From NIOZ-UU13 sp964653075 (GTDB lineage Bacteria > Planctomycetota > Phycisphaerae > Sedimentisphaerales > Anaerobacaceae): DNA of 6,229 bases. Each line of letters begins with the position of its first letter. The stretch's first letter is position 1. The stretch lies in assembly GCA_964653075.1 (NCBI GenBank), contig CAZZAX010000269.1, positions 1 through 6,229 on the forward strand. Reading direction: 5' to 3'. Below the pieces are notes generated by a model. It was not told where the DNA came from. It worked only from the letters and a program-made list of their open reading frames with translations, and did not search any database. The translations under genes and the position numbers were made by a program. This document shows positions 5,469-6,229 of this stretch, piece after piece.

Positions 5469-6229
5469 CTAAGAATTTACTTTTAGTCTTGCGAATTTTC
5501 TTTTGCCGACGCGGATTATCATACCATCTTTGGGTGTAATTTCGGCGTGTGGGTCATCTAATTTTTTGCCGTCTATCCCGGCGGCAGATTGCTTTATCAT
5601 TCTTTTTGCCTCGCCGCCGCTTGAGACAAGTTTGCAATGTAGCAGTAGTTTGCTTGCAGCAACAGGCTCAGCGGGTATATCAACATCAGGTATTTCATCC
5701 GGAAGCTGGCCCTGTGCAAATACCTTGTTGAACTCTTCGGCTGCAGCCTGTGAGGCCAAGTCATTGTAGAGCTGACGTACAATCGTTTTACCCAACAAGA
5801 CTTTCGCCTGCTTGGGGTGTGTTTTATCAGGATTGACGAGTTCCTCGATTTGTTCGATTGTCTGGTCGGTAAGGAGCGTAAAGTAGTTTTCCATCATATC
5901 ATCGGAGATACTCATAATCTTGCCGAACATATCATTCGGCTCATCTGTTACGCCGATGTAATTTCCTTTTGATTTGCTCATTTTCTCATTGCCGTCGAGC
6001 CCGACGAGTATCGGCATAGTGATAACAATCTGCGGCTTTTGACCATATACCTTTTGGATATCCCTGCCGACAAGATTGTTGAATGTCTGGTCCGTACCGC
6101 CGAGCTCAACGTCACTTTTTACCATCACAGAATCGTAACCCTGCATTAAAGGATAAAGAAACTCGTGCGTATAGACATCCACATCCGCCTGCAGACGCTT
6201 TTTGAAAGTATCACGCTGGAGCATCTGGG
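5469..6229 (-). CDS. tyrS: Tyrosyl-tRNA synthetase, C-terminal part (N-terminus beyond window)
   Basis: Charges tRNA-Tyr with tyrosine using ATP in the cytoplasm. The frame is open to the right edge, so the ATG at 6224 is internal. The missing N-terminal third would hold the HIGH-type ATP motif and the tyrosine pocket entrance. Numbering from that internal Met, the visible part has 'HEFLYPLMQGYDSV' (20-33), 'DVELGGTDQTFN' (38-49) and the class I signature K-M-S-K-S (81-85) in 'GNEKMSKSKGNYIGV'. A helical anticodon-binding region follows. Residues about 187-250 form an S4-like RNA-binding domain, 'AASKLLLHCKLVSSGGEAKR' to 'GMIIRVGKRKFARLKV'. The intact K-M-S-K-S signature, rather than the KFGKT variant of E. 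coli, points to the TyrRS subgroup of about 400 residues. About 250 residues are visible, ending at TAG. It converges with the RRM gene across a 222-base gap. No truncation or frameshift is seen. Confidence 0.96.
   Translation of the reverse strand, partial: QMLQRDTFKKRLQADVDVYTHEFLYPLMQGYDSVMVKSDVELGGTDQTFNNLVGRDIQKVYGQKPQIVITMPILVGLDGNEKMSKSKGNYIGVTDEPNDMFGKIMSISDDMMENYFTLLTDQTIEQIEELVNPDKTHPKQAKVLLGKTIVRQLYNDLASQAAAEEFNKVFAQGQLPDEIPDVDIPAEPVAASKLLLHCKLVSSGGEAKRMIKQSAAGIDGKKLDDPHAEITPKDGMIIRVGKRKFARLKVNS

Overview
The window looks like chromosomal DNA from a member of the Planctomycetota, probably the Phycisphaerae / Sedimentisphaerales side. This is inferred, not proven. The main reasons are the secreted LamG protein followed by repeated domains with the signature 'YYWR(I/V)DE...W.G..WSF', which I associate with large paralogous families in those bacteria, and two small uncharacterised proteins that resemble planctomycete hypotheticals from memory. 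GC content is intermediate, genes are well spaced, and there is no sign of phage, transposon, CRISPR or other mobile DNA.

Layout, left to right. (1) 1-1339, minus strand: 5' part of a gene for a secreted LamG-domain protein with at least two Fn3-like modules. Its C-terminus lies beyond the left edge. The frame is open to the edge, with a signal peptide and a strong Shine-Dalgarno. (2) 1340-1781: a 442-base AT-rich gap holding the putative promoter of the LamG gene, a tiny possible leader ORF and weak hairpins. (3) 1782-3632, minus: a class II (adenosylcobalamin-dependent) ribonucleotide reductase, NrdJ, with its catalytic core complete but no visible C-terminal redox tail. (4) 3709-3915, minus: a 68-residue basic protein with an N-terminal hydrophobic segment. 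(5) 3972-4553, minus: a 193-residue soluble protein of unknown function, probably leaderless. (6) 4554-4874: a 321-base divergent regulatory region. (7) 4875-5246, plus: an RRM-type RNA-binding protein with an RGG/Gly-rich tail, preceded by a candidate promoter and a long structured leader. (8) 5247-5468: a convergent gap with inverted repeats. (9) 5469-6229, minus: the C-terminal two thirds of tyrosyl-tRNA synthetase, running off the right edge.

The 193-aa gene, the 68-aa gene and nrdJ run in the same direction with gaps of 56 and 76 bases, so they may be transcribed together. Nothing else ties their functions together. Most of the window is housekeeping: deoxynucleotide supply, tRNA charging and RNA binding, plus one surface or secreted protein. 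I do not see a convincing new multi-gene system. The points most worth a second look are the tail-less NrdJ, the two uncharacterised genes upstream of it, and the structured leader of the RNA-binding protein gene.
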